64,000 bases of DNA from Mycolicibacter longobardus (GTDB lineage Bacteria; Actinomycetota; Actinomycetes; Mycobacteriales; Mycobacteriaceae), in contig NZ_LQPG01000055.1 in the NCBI RefSeq assembly GCF_002102265.1, positions 62,001 through 126,000 on the forward strand, given 5' to 3'. A program made the translations under genes and the position numbers. This document shows, piece after piece, positions 9,347 through 17,036 of this stretch; within the stretch, counting starts at the first letter, position 1; each line of letters starts with the position of its first letter. The notes beneath the pieces are model-generated. The model saw only the letters and a program-made list of their open reading frames with translations. It made no database searches and was not told the DNA's origin.

Positions 9347-9410
9347 AGGCCGGCGCGGCACCGAAAACTGTGACGGCTGCCTCACGTGATCGGCAGGTAG
9401 CATTTTCACC

Positions 9411-10142
9411 GTGGACAGTCGCGTCGCGGGCCCCGAGGCGGGACTCACCGAACCGGTGACCGGTGCTCCGCACCACGACCACCATCATCATCACGCCGGG
9501 CACACCCATTCCGTTGGGCCCATTCGCCCGGTTGTTGATGTCGGCTGGCACCGCGCCGCGGTATGGGCCCGTCGGCTCGCCTGGGTCAGCCTGGTGCTGG
9601 TGGGCGTGGAAGGTGTCGTGGGCCTGTGGCAGGGCCTGGCGGCCGGTTCGATCGCCCTGACCGGGTGGGCGCTGGGCGCCATTCCCGAAGGGCTGGCCGG
9701 CGCCGTGGTGATCTGGCGGTTCACCGGAGCCCGCACGCTGTCCGACACGGCCGAGCGGCGTGCCCAGATCGGAGTGGCGCTGTCGTTCTGGATCAACGCC
9801 CCCTACATCGCCGCCGAATCGGTACGCCACCTGTTCGGCGAGCATCGCAGCGAGGGCAGTGTCATCGGCATCGCGATCACCGCAGCGGCGGTGCTGGTGA
9901 TGCCGATCCTGGGCCGCGCGCAGCGTCGGCTCGGCAACCGGCTGGGCTCGGCGGCGACCGTCGGCGAGGGAGTGCAGAACTATCTGTGCGCGATCCAGGC
10001 CGCCGCCGTGCTGGTCGGGCTCACCCTCACCGCCCACTGGGCCGGCGGTTGGTGGCTGGACCCGCTGATCGGTCTGGGGGTGGCCGCCGTCTCGGTGTGG
10101 CAGGGCTTCCGGTCCTGGCGCGGCGAGGGCTGTGGCTGTTGA
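9411..10142 (+). CDS. Cation-efflux-like membrane protein with His-rich N-terminus
   Basis: A 243-residue protein with five to six predicted membrane segments and an N-terminal metal-binding-like stretch, HHDHHHHHAGHTH. The arrangement resembles a small cation diffusion facilitator lacking the C-terminal cytoplasmic domain; the expected HxxxD or DxxxD metal site in the membrane is not clear, although SDTAERRAQIG lies where the second helix pair would start. GTG 9411 is used. It is convergent with the metal-exporting ATPase ctpC, separated by a shared terminator hairpin. A role in metal handling is inferred from the His cluster and context, not proven. Confidence 0.7.
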   Translation: MDSRVAGPEAGLTEPVTGAPHHDHHHHHAGHTHSVGPIRPVVDVGWHRAAVWARRLAWVSLVLVGVEGVVGLWQGLAAGSIALTGWALGAIPEGLAGAVVIWRFTGARTLSDTAERRAQIGVALSFWINAPYIAAESVRHLFGEHRSEGSVIGIAITAAAVLVMPILGRAQRRLGNRLGSAATVGEGVQNYLCAIQAAAVLVGLTLTAHWAGGWWLDPLIGLGVAAVSVWQGFRSWRGEGCGC

Positions 10143-10179
10143 GGGCTGCTGAAGCCTGCTGAAAGGCTGTTCACGCAAA

Positions 10180-10230
10180 GTCCCGACTGCCCTGGAGCTG
10201 GTGGTGTTGCTCGACAGGAACAGTCGGGAC
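10180..10230. terminator. Bidirectional hairpin between convergent genes
   Basis: Perfect 10-bp inverted repeat GTCCCGACTG (10180-10189) and CAGTCGGGAC (10221-10230) with a 31-nt loop, exactly between the stops of the cation-efflux-like gene and ctpC. No U-tract follows, as is usual in mycobacteria, so termination is inferred from position and symmetry. Confidence 0.6.
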
Positions 10231-10239
10231 GCAGTCAGA

Positions 10240-12429
10240 TTACGGCATGGCCGGCACGGACGCCATCGGCGTCGATGCATCGGAGCCCAGCCGGTAGCGA
10301 ATCAGCCGCGAACTGTTGGCGACGACGGCCACCGACGAGGCGTTGTGCAGGATCGCCGCCAGCACCGGTGACAACGCGCCACCGGCGCCGATCAGCAGGC
10401 CTGCGGCATTGACCGCGATCGACATGCCGTAGTTCTGCCGGATCACGTCGACGGCCCGGCCGCCCAGGTCCCGGACGTCGAGCAGCCGGCGCAGGTCGTC
10501 GTTGGCCAGGGCGACATCGGCGGTCTCCACCGCCACGTCGGTTCCGGCCAACCCCATGGCGATCCCGATGTCGGCAGCGGCCAACGCCGGCGCGTCGTTG
10601 ACGCCGTCGCCGACCATGCCGACCACGTAGCCCTCGTCCTGCAGATCGCGGACCACCTGCAGCTTGTCCTCCGGCAGCACCTCGGCACGCCATTCGTCGA
10701 TACCGAGTTCGGCGGCCACCGCCGCAGCGGTGTCCGGGTGATCGCCGGTGAGCATGACGATGCGGCGGACACCGTTGGCGCGCAACTCATCAAGCACGTC
10801 GCACGCCTCCGGGCGTACCTCGTCGCGCAGGCTGATCAACCCGACCAAGGTGCCGTCGACCGCCAGCAGCAGCGGTGTCTCGGCCTGCGCGCGCAGTTTG
10901 GCGACCCAACCCGCCGCCTTCTTCGAGATGCGGACCTTCTCGGAGCGCAGCAGGTTCGGGCTGCCCAGCAGCAGGGTGCGTCCGTCGGCCCAGGTGCGGA
11001 TGCCCAAACCGACCAGGACTTCGCATTCCTCGTGCGGCGGGATGCTGATATGGCGTTCCTCGGTGGACCGGATCACCGCCTCCGCCAGCGGGTGACGCGA
11101 GTGCAGCTCCGAGCTGGCGGCGTAGGCGAGCACCTGTTCGGGTTGCCAGTCCTTATGGATGGCAACGATATTGGTCACCACCGGCCGGCCCACCGTCAGC
11201 GTTCCGGTCTTGTCGAACACGATGGCGTCCACGCGGCCGGCCTGCTCCAGATGCGAGCCGCCCTTGATCAGGATGCCGCGTCGCGCGCCGTTGCCGATCG
11301 CCGCGCTGATCGCGGTCGGTGTGGACAGTCCCACGGCGCACGGGCAGGCGATCAGCAGCATGGTCATCGCGCGGCGGACATCGCCGGTGAGCACCAGGGT
11401 GAGCGCCGACAGGACGAACGAGGCCGGCACGAAGCGGCGGGAGAAATTCTCGCCGACGGTCTGGATCGGCGCGCGGTCATGCTGCGCCTCCTCGACCCGG
11501 CTGATGATGCGGCCGATCACCGTCTGGCCGCCGACCGCGGTGGCACGCACCACAATCCGGCCGCGCACCACCACCGAGCCGGCGTGCACGCTCGCCCCGG
11601 CGATGACGCTGACCGGCAGGGTCTCTCCGGTGATCGCGGACTGGTCGACGATGGCATCGCCGTCGACGACTTCGCCGTCGACCGGGATCGCCACGTGGTC
11701 GTGGATGATCACGTCATCGCCGATCTGCACCGTGTCGATCGGCACCTGCACTTCAGTCCCGTCGGCCACACGGACCCAGGCGGTGTCCTGGTTGCCGCGC
11801 AGCAGATCCGAGATCGCGCGACGGGTGCGGCGCAGGGTGAGGTCCTGCAGGTACTCGCCGATGTTGAGCAGCCACAGCACGGTGAGCGCCACCACGTTCT
11901 CCCGCAGCACCAGGCTGGCGACGGTCGCGGCGGTCACCAGGGCGTCGGTGCCGGCCTTGCCGGACCGGATCGAGCGCAGCGCACCCCGCAGGAAGGGGTA
12001 GCCCATGAAGACCGTGGCTCCGGTCGCGACGAGCTGGCCGCTGGGTCCCAGCAGTGGCGGGCGGACGAACACGTAGCGGCGTACCCCCAGCAGTGCCAGC
12101 GCCGCGCCACCGATCACCATGCGCAGCACGTCGGTGTTGCGGATGTCCGCCGAGCGCGGGGTGCGGGCCGGGATCAGCTCGGCCGCCACGGTGGCGGCGT
12201 CCCGGATCGCCGCGAGAATCTCCGCGGTATCAGACCGTTTCGGGGAGTACCACACCACGACGGCGCCGGTGCGCGGATAGGCGTGCACGGTGCGCACGCC
12301 GTTGACCCGGCCGGCGGCCTCCTCCGCGGCCACCGCGCGCCGCGAGTCGCCGCGGACCCAGGGCACCCGTACCCGCATCCGGCCGGCGGCGTCGGAGACG
12401 ACCGTCAGCTCGTCGGTGGACGTGCTCAT
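10240..12429 (-). CDS. ctpC: Metal-exporting P1B-type ATPase CtpC
   Basis: A 729-residue P-type ATPase orthologous to M. tuberculosis Rv3270, which exports Zn/Mn. ATG 12429 is used because it follows the small partner gene by 5 nt. Visible motifs are: a degenerate N-terminal heavy-metal-associated domain (no CxxC), the actuator TGETLP, the membrane metal site CPC (362-364) in LLIACPCAVGLSTPT, the phosphorylation site DKTGTLT with Asp406, and the hinge MVGDGVNDAPAL. The position directly behind the PacL-type gene reproduces the Rv3269-Rv3270 operon, in which the small protein stabilises the pump. Long open frames on the opposite strand are composition artefacts. Confidence 0.96.
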   Translation of the reverse strand: MSTSTDELTVVSDAAGRMRVRVPWVRGDSRRAVAAEEAAGRVNGVRTVHAYPRTGAVVVWYSPKRSDTAEILAAIRDAATVAAELIPARTPRSADIRNTDVLRMVIGGAALALLGVRRYVFVRPPLLGPSGQLVATGATVFMGYPFLRGALRSIRSGKAGTDALVTAATVASLVLRENVVALTVLWLLNIGEYLQDLTLRRTRRAISDLLRGNQDTAWVRVADGTEVQVPIDTVQIGDDVIIHDHVAIPVDGEVVDGDAIVDQSAITGETLPVSVIAGASVHAGSVVVRGRIVVRATAVGGQTVIGRIISRVEEAQHDRAPIQTVGENFSRRFVPASFVLSALTLVLTGDVRRAMTMLLIACPCAVGLSTPTAISAAIGNGARRGILIKGGSHLEQAGRVDAIVFDKTGTLTVGRPVVTNIVAIHKDWQPEQVLAYAASSELHSRHPLAEAVIRSTEERHISIPPHEECEVLVGLGIRTWADGRTLLLGSPNLLRSEKVRISKKAAGWVAKLRAQAETPLLLAVDGTLVGLISLRDEVRPEACDVLDELRANGVRRIVMLTGDHPDTAAAVAAELGIDEWRAEVLPEDKLQVVRDLQDEGYVVGMVGDGVNDAPALAAADIGIAMGLAGTDVAVETADVALANDDLRRLLDVRDLGGRAVDVIRQNYGMSIAVNAAGLLIGAGGALSPVLAAILHNASSVAVVANSSRLIRYRLGSDASTPMASVPAMP

Positions 12430-12434
12430 GGCGG

Positions 12435-12716
12435 TCAGTGGTCGTGGTTGTGCTCGACCGCCGCGGCCGGCGGGGTGGCCTCCTCGCCGATGCGTTCGCG
12501 TGCCTCGGCGACCACGTCGGCCATCTTCAGCCGTGCCGACTCGGCGACCTCCTCGGCCCGCCGAGTCCCACGAAGACTCCACTCGGTGGCGGTGACCGCG
12601 GCCTCATGCAGCGGAGCCTTCTCCAGCGCCCTGCGCACCACCTCGTAGGCACTCACCCCGACCAGTCCGGTGAACACCGTCGACGCCGCTTTCACCAGCA
12701 ACCCCTGCACGGCCAT
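12435..12716 (-). CDS. pacL1: PacL-type (DUF1490) partner of CtpC
   Basis: A 93-residue protein equivalent to M. tuberculosis Rv3269. It has an N-terminal hydrophobic helix (about residues 3-25), an amphipathic Ala/Glu/Arg-rich middle (about 40-78) and a C-terminal His/Asp-rich metal tail, EHNHDH. In M. tuberculosis the family member acts as a membrane chaperone or scaffold that clusters with CtpC and binds Zn through such a tail. The ATG follows a good ribosome site (AAGAGGAGA) and the gene ends 5 nt before ctpC. A CmtR-like operator lies about 50 bp upstream, suggesting metal-responsive control of the pair. Confidence 0.93.
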   Translation of the reverse strand: MAVQGLLVKAASTVFTGLVGVSAYEVVRRALEKAPLHEAAVTATEWSLRGTRRAEEVAESARLKMADVVAEARERIGEEATPPAAAVEHNHDH

Positions 12717-12767
12717 GAGCCATCTCCTCTTAGGTAGGTCCGGTTCTTGCGGGTAAGAGTATCAGCA

Positions 12768-12781
12768 TATAAGCATTTATG
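12768..12781 (-). promoter_or_regulatory. Candidate ArsR/CmtR-type operator upstream of pacL-ctpC
   Basis: TATAA-GCAT-TTATG lies 52 bp upstream of the pacL start. The known mycobacterial CmtR site is TATAA-N4-TTATA, so this is one mismatch away, and it sits in an AT-rich patch in an otherwise GC-rich region. The flanks extend the symmetry (14 of 18 positions of 12766-12783). Assignment to a metal sensor of the ArsR/SmtB family is inference; no such regulator gene is in the window. Confidence 0.5.
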
Positions 12782-12833
12782 CATGAATCCCGGATCTGCG
12801 GAGCCACGGAAGTAGGTGCCCAGCCGGAACCCG

Positions 12834-12857
12834 ACGACGTGACACGTGTCGCGTCGT
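12834..12857. repeat. 24-bp near-perfect palindrome
   Basis: The sequence from 12834 to 12857 is self-complementary, with arms ACGACGTGACAC and GTGTCGCGTCGT and a single G-T pair, centred on GACACGTGTC. It lies 33 bp beyond the 3' end of the TIGR03089 gene and about 120 bp upstream of pacL. It could be a dimeric repressor operator or part of a terminator; with no loop, an operator is more natural. Confidence 0.55.
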
Positions 12858-12889
12858 GACATTCCCGCTCGCGGCCATGGCAGAACCGT

Positions 12890-13615
12890 TCAGTCCAACG
12901 TCCGCGTCACCTTCTCGGCATCGCAGCGGCGTTCCTGCACCTCGGGATCCGGGTTGCTGACCTGCACCAGCGACGCGCCCGTGGCGAACACCGCCAGCAT
13001 GTTGTCGATCAGCTCCGCCGGGGTGTCCCACCCGTGCGTCGACCACACTCGATCCGAAGACGTCAAACCCATTGTTGCCACAGCCTTTTCGCAGGAGGCC
13101 AACACGTCGTCGGCGGACGATCCGGCCAGCGCCGGACCGGGGATGCGCTCGGGGTCGATCTGGTCGCCGTGCACCCGCACCGCGGTCGCATAGTCGGTAA
13201 CCCCCACCGGAAGCTCCGGAGCCGGGCGACCGAACGCGTCCAGGGACAGCACGACCACCTCGCCGCCGCTCGCGGTGACCGTCGCGTCGGCCTCGTCGAG
13301 CCGGTCGGCGGTGCACAGCGCGATATCGGCAGCCCCGCCCGGTTGCGCGAGCAGTACCTCGGCCCCGATCCACCACACACCGAACAGCACCGCCGCGGTC
13401 TGCCAGTGCGCCGGGAGCAGCACCGCGATCCGACTGCCCGGCCCGGCGCCGAGCTCGTCGCGCAGCAGGTTGCCCGTCTTGGCGGCCCAGTTCGCCAGGG
13501 TCGCGGCGGACAGCTCGATGCGTTCGCCGGTGGCGTCGTCGTAGTGGGTGATCCGGGGGCCCACCGGGTCGGCGCGCATGATCGGATCAAGGATCGCCGA
13601 GCTGAGGTTGGTCAC
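12890..13615 (-). CDS. TIGR03089 family protein (truncated acyl-CoA-ligase-like)
   Basis: A 241-residue protein equivalent to M. tuberculosis Rv3268. It resembles only the N-terminal part of AMP-dependent acyl-CoA ligases: ANWAAKTGNLL and a core GPGSRIAVLLPAHWQTA followed by GVWWIGAEVLL. It lacks the P-loop-like TSGTTG and the C-terminal adenylation lid, so it is unlikely to be a complete ligase. The length matches the family, so it is not a recent truncation. It sits between lcp1 and the metal exporter, 10 nt after the lcp1 stop, as in M. tuberculosis. Biochemical role unknown. Confidence 0.85.
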   Translation of the reverse strand: MTNLSSAILDPIMRADPVGPRITHYDDATGERIELSAATLANWAAKTGNLLRDELGAGPGSRIAVLLPAHWQTAAVLFGVWWIGAEVLLAQPGGAADIALCTADRLDEADATVTASGGEVVVLSLDAFGRPAPELPVGVTDYATAVRVHGDQIDPERIPGPALAGSSADDVLASCEKAVATMGLTSSDRVWSTHGWDTPAELIDNMLAVFATGASLVQVSNPDPEVQERRCDAEKVTRTLD

Positions 13616-13625
13616 CTCAGCGACG

Positions 13626-15098
13626 TTAGTTCACGCACTGCGGGTCGTTGGAACCCGCGGTCAGAATCGGTGACGGAGCGGGAATTTCGGGCAGCTCGCC
13701 GTCGTCGGTGCCGGAGATTCCGGCCACCTCCGCGCGGTCTCCGGAGCCCAGGCCCGAGCCCGGCCCGGTGTAGTCGCCTGCCAGCACCACCCGCACCGCG
13801 CCGGTCGGCACCGACTCGTTGGACACCACCGGCAACCCACCCAGATCCCTGGCCACCGCCTGGGCGCCGGGGTCGTCGGCGGAGGCGGCTTGGACCTGGC
13901 TGGTGGGCACATGGCCGGCTTCGTTGTTCCCGACCGATCCGGTGCCGAATCCCTTGGCATTCAGCACACCTGAGACTGCGGCAGCCAGCCCGTTGATGTC
14001 GGTGTCGTTGAGCACGCTGGCCGTGGTGTGTTCCGGGTTGTAGGCCAGTTGCTCGATCTTGCCCTCGTCCTGGTCATGCAGCAGTCCGGCCACCCACTCG
14101 GCCACCTGGGCGGGATCGACGCGCACCACGCTCTGCATCCCGTCGTCGCTCCACCCGGATTCCTCGAGCACCGGGATGGTGGCGAACGCGACCTTGCCCG
14201 CGGCCAGATCCTGCAGCTTGGTGATGAAATCCATCACGTCCCAGCCTTCCGACAGCACGACCGACCGCTGCACCGCGGCCTGCAGCCGCGACAGGGTGCC
14301 CGGACTGGACAGCGTTCTGCCGGAGATGACCTGGTGCGCCAGCGCCGCCATCACCGCCTGCTGGCGGCGGACCCGGTCGAGGTCGCCGTGCGGGAGTTCG
14401 TGGCGCTGCCGCACGAAGCTCAGCGCCTGGGCGCCGCCGAGTCGCTGCCAGCCGGCCGGGAAGTCGGCGCCGGAGAGCTCTTCGTACACCGGCTCGTTGA
14501 GGCAGACGTCGACACCGCCGAGGGCGTCGGTGATCAGCGAGAAGCCGAGCAGCCCGACCTCGGCGTAGTGGTCGACGGTGACACCGGTCAGGGCGGCCAC
14601 CGTCTTGATCAGCGCCTCGCGGCCGGCCGCGGTGCCGTGCGCCTGCGCTTCCACCGGGTCCATCCCGGATTCGACCAACGCGTCGGCGGTCTCGAGCCTG
14701 GTGGCGCCGTAGACGCCGTTGATCTTGGTCCGTTCCAGGTCGGGCCCGGTCACGTAGGAGTCTCGGGGGATCGAGATCGCGGTGGCCGACTTCCCGTTGT
14801 TGGGGATCCGGACCAGGATGATGGTGTCGGTGTTGGTGGCGTCGTCGTCGCCGACCCGCAGCGCGGCCAACTCTTCCGGGGTCAGCGGGTTGCCGTGGGC
14901 GTCGGTGCGGCTGTCCATACCGACCAGCAGGATGTCGACCGCGCCGTCGGACCCGCCTTTGCCCAGCGCCAGCGATGTGACGTGGAAGATGCCGTCCTCG
15001 AAGGACCGGACGCGGCTCCAGGCCACGCCGGTGCCCAGTACGACGGCGACGGCTGCCACCGTGGCGATCACACGAACCACACGTTGCGCAGGCATCAC
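13626..15098 (-). CDS. lcp1: LCP family cell-wall glycan ligase
   Basis: A 490-residue LytR-CpsA-Psr protein equivalent to M. tuberculosis Rv3267 (Lcp1), which attaches arabinogalactan to peptidoglycan. One N-terminal membrane helix (about 9-27) anchors an extracellular catalytic domain. The conserved Asp/Arg residues for the polyprenyl-pyrophosphate and Mg are in LLVGMDSRTD, NTDTIILVRI and SIPRDSYV, with FVRQRHELPHGDLDRVRRQQ further on. A C-terminal LytR_C domain (about 360-450) and a Gly/Asp/Pro-rich tail follow. GTG 15098 and ATG 15095 are adjacent candidate starts. The divergent neighbour makes rhamnose for the same linker unit. Confidence 0.94.
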   Translation of the reverse strand: MMPAQRVVRVIATVAAVAVVLGTGVAWSRVRSFEDGIFHVTSLALGKGGSDGAVDILLVGMDSRTDAHGNPLTPEELAALRVGDDDATNTDTIILVRIPNNGKSATAISIPRDSYVTGPDLERTKINGVYGATRLETADALVESGMDPVEAQAHGTAAGREALIKTVAALTGVTVDHYAEVGLLGFSLITDALGGVDVCLNEPVYEELSGADFPAGWQRLGGAQALSFVRQRHELPHGDLDRVRRQQAVMAALAHQVISGRTLSSPGTLSRLQAAVQRSVVLSEGWDVMDFITKLQDLAAGKVAFATIPVLEESGWSDDGMQSVVRVDPAQVAEWVAGLLHDQDEGKIEQLAYNPEHTTASVLNDTDINGLAAAVSGVLNAKGFGTGSVGNNEAGHVPTSQVQAASADDPGAQAVARDLGGLPVVSNESVPTGAVRVVLAGDYTGPGSGLGSGDRAEVAGISGTDDGELPEIPAPSPILTAGSNDPQCVN

Positions 15099-15156
15099 TT
15101 CAGGCTACTTGCGTCACGGCTGTATCGGCGGTAGCCGAGGTCGGCGTGCCAGACTC

Positions 15157-15270
15157 GGCGGTTTAGCGAGCCTCGACGGAGGAGAGGCGAAGCTGGAGCC
15201 GCCGCATGAGCTGGGCGGTTTAGCGAGCCTCGACGGAGGAGAGGCGAAGCTGGAGCCGCCGCATAAGCTC
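15157..15270 (+). repeat. 57-bp repeat, two tandem copies (locus 1)
   Basis: Two direct copies of a 57-bp unit begin at 15157 and 15214 and differ only near their ends. Each contains GCGGTTTAGCGAGCCTCGAC followed by a GGAGGAGAGGCGAAG core, and its ends (GGCGGT and GCCGCC) can pair. The array fills the space between the divergent lcp1 and rmlD genes and ends 7 bp before the rmlD ATG. The same family recurs at 26460-26573 and, inverted, at 40584-40690. Confidence 0.95.
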
Positions 15271-15277
15271 GGCCGTT

Positions 15278-16138
15278 ATGACACGGATCGTGATCACCGG
15301 TGCCGGCGGCCAGGTAGGCAGCTTCCTGGCGGCCCGCGCCGCCGAGAGAGGCCTTGAGGTGCTGGCCCTGACCTCGGCGCAGTGCGATATCACCGACCCC
15401 GCCGCGGTGGACGCCGTCGATCTGCGGCCCGGTGACGTGCTGGTCAACTGCGCGGCCTACACCCAGGTCGATGCCGCCGAGACCGATGCAGATCGCGCTC
15501 ATGCCGTCAACGCGGCCGGGCCGGGGCATCTGGCCGCGGCCTGCGCGCGGGCCGGTGCGCTGCTGATCCACATCTCCACCGACTACGTCTTCGACGGCGA
15601 CTTCGGCGGTGCCGCGCCGCACCCGTACGAGCCCGGCGATGCGACCCGGCCGCTGTCCGTCTATGGCAGGACCAAACTGGCCGGCGAGAACGCGGTGCTG
15701 GCGGCCTCGCCGGACGCGCTGGTGGTGCGTACCGCCTGGGTCTACACCGGCGCGCCCGGCGGTTCGGACTTCGTCGCGGTGATGGCCGAGCGGGCCGCCG
15801 GTGATGGAGGCGTGGAGGTGGTCGACGACCAGGTCGGGTCCCCGACCTACGTCGGTGACCTGGTCGATGCGCTGCTGGCGCTGGCCCAGGCGCGGCCCCG
15901 GGCCCGGGTGCTGCATGCCGCCAACGCCGGTGCGGCCAGCCGCTACGAACAGGCCCGCGCGGTGTTCGAAGCGCTCGGTGCCGACCCGGACCGGGTGCGC
16001 CCGGTCAGCAGCGCCGCGTATCCGCGGCCGGCGCCCCGGCCGGCCTACTCGGCACTGTCGGGGGCGGAGTCGGCGCGCGCCGGCCTGGCGCCGCTACGCC
16101 GGTGGAGCGATGCGCTGTCCGCGGCACTGGCCAGATAA
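15278..16138 (+). CDS. rmlD: dTDP-4-dehydrorhamnose reductase
   Basis: The last step of dTDP-L-rhamnose synthesis: NAD(P)H-dependent reduction of dTDP-4-keto-rhamnose, needed for the arabinogalactan linker. The 286-residue product has the Rossmann motif ITGAGGQVGSFLA, the STDYVFDG motif, the catalytic YGRTK (YxxxK) and VRTAWVYTG. It is equivalent to M. tuberculosis Rv3266c and heads the rmlD-wbbL-manB operon. The ATG is preceded immediately by the 57-bp repeat pair and has no good ribosome site close by; a GGAGGAGAGG inside the second repeat is 33 nt away, too far for normal initiation. Confidence 0.95.
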   Translation: MTRIVITGAGGQVGSFLAARAAERGLEVLALTSAQCDITDPAAVDAVDLRPGDVLVNCAAYTQVDAAETDADRAHAVNAAGPGHLAAACARAGALLIHISTDYVFDGDFGGAAPHPYEPGDATRPLSVYGRTKLAGENAVLAASPDALVVRTAWVYTGAPGGSDFVAVMAERAAGDGGVEVVDDQVGSPTYVGDLVDALLALAQARPRARVLHAANAGAASRYEQARAVFEALGADPDRVRPVSSAAYPRPAPRPAYSALSGAESARAGLAPLRRWSDALSAALAR

Positions 16139-16148
16139 CCTCTACGCC

Positions 16149-17036
16149 GTGAGTGAGGCCTTGCCGGTGGTGACGGTGACCTATTCGCCGGGTTGGCATC
16201 TGGACCGCTTCCTGGCGTCGCTGTCGCTGGCGACCGACCGCCCGGTTCGGGTGGTGATGGCCGACAACGGATCCACCGATGGCGCGCCGGAGGAGGCCGT
16301 GCAGCGCTATGCCAACGTGCAGTTGCTGCACACGGGGTCCAACCTGGGCTACGGCGGCGCGGTCAATGCCGCGGTGGCTCTGCTCGACGCCGAGGGCGGC
16401 GAGCGCGGTGAATTCCTGATCGTGGCCAACCCCGACGTGCAGTGGGGCCCGGGCAGCATCGAGGCCCTGTTGGACGCGGCCGCCCGGTGGCCGCGCGCGG
16501 CGACGCTGGGCCCGCTGATCCGGGAGCCCGACGGCTCGGTCTATCCGTCGGCGCGCCACCTGCCCAGCCTGATCCGCGGCGGCATGCACGCCGTCGTCGG
16601 CCCGCTGTGGCCGAACAACCCCTGGACTCGGGCCTACCGCCAAGAACGGCTGGAACCCAGCGAGCGCCCGGTGGGCTGGCTCTCGGGTGCCTGCCTGCTG
16701 GTGCGCCGCGCCGCGTTCGACGCGGTCGGCGGCTTCGATGACCGCTACTTCCTCTACATGGAGGATGTCGACCTGGGGGACCGGCTGGCCAAGGCCGGCT
16801 GGCTCAACGTCTACGTGCCGTCGGCGGAGGTGTTGCACCAGAAGGGTCACGCCACCGGCAAGGACCCGGCCCGTAACCTGGCCGCGCATCACCGCAGCAC
16901 CTACACCTATCTGGCCGACCGGCACCCCGGATGGTGGCGGGCGCCGCTGCGCTGGAGCATGCGGGGGGCGCTGGCGGTGCGTTCGCACCTGGTGGTGCGC
17001 AACAGTCGCCGCAAACTGACGAAGGGACGCCCGTGA
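16149..17036 (+). CDS. wbbL: Rhamnosyltransferase WbbL (decaprenyl-PP-GlcNAc acceptor)
   Basis: A 295-residue GT2-family glycosyltransferase equivalent to Rv3265c. It transfers L-rhamnose from dTDP-rhamnose to decaprenyl-diphospho-GlcNAc, forming the linker that joins arabinogalactan to peptidoglycan. GTG 16149 starts just after the rmlD stop and gives VSEALPVVTVTYSPGW. Motifs include VVMADNGSTDG for nucleotide binding, VANPDVQWGPG at the metal site, GWLSGACLLVRR, and FLYMEDVDLGDRL with the acidic catalytic region. The stop overlaps the start of the next gene (GTGA, 17033-17036), so the two are coupled. Expected to be essential. Confidence 0.95.
   Translation: MSEALPVVTVTYSPGWHLDRFLASLSLATDRPVRVVMADNGSTDGAPEEAVQRYANVQLLHTGSNLGYGGAVNAAVALLDAEGGERGEFLIVANPDVQWGPGSIEALLDAAARWPRAATLGPLIREPDGSVYPSARHLPSLIRGGMHAVVGPLWPNNPWTRAYRQERLEPSERPVGWLSGACLLVRRAAFDAVGGFDDRYFLYMEDVDLGDRLAKAGWLNVYVPSAEVLHQKGHATGKDPARNLAAHHRSTYTYLADRHPGWWRAPLRWSMRGALAVRSHLVVRNSRRKLTKGRP

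Noticed and set aside
6911..9448. 845-codon minus-strand frame opposite pstS/pknD
   Set aside because: Antisense shadow; the sense strand has complete kinase and propeller motifs, and the antisense product has a biased composition.
10738..12648. 636-codon open frame on the plus strand opposite ctpC
   Set aside because: It mirrors a certain P-type ATPase; its sequence is rich in Arg, Gly, His and Gln as expected for antisense of GC-rich genes and shows no domain.
15157..15270. 57-bp repeats as a CRISPR-like array
   Set aside because: The units are contiguous with no spacers, and are found in coding regions at other loci.
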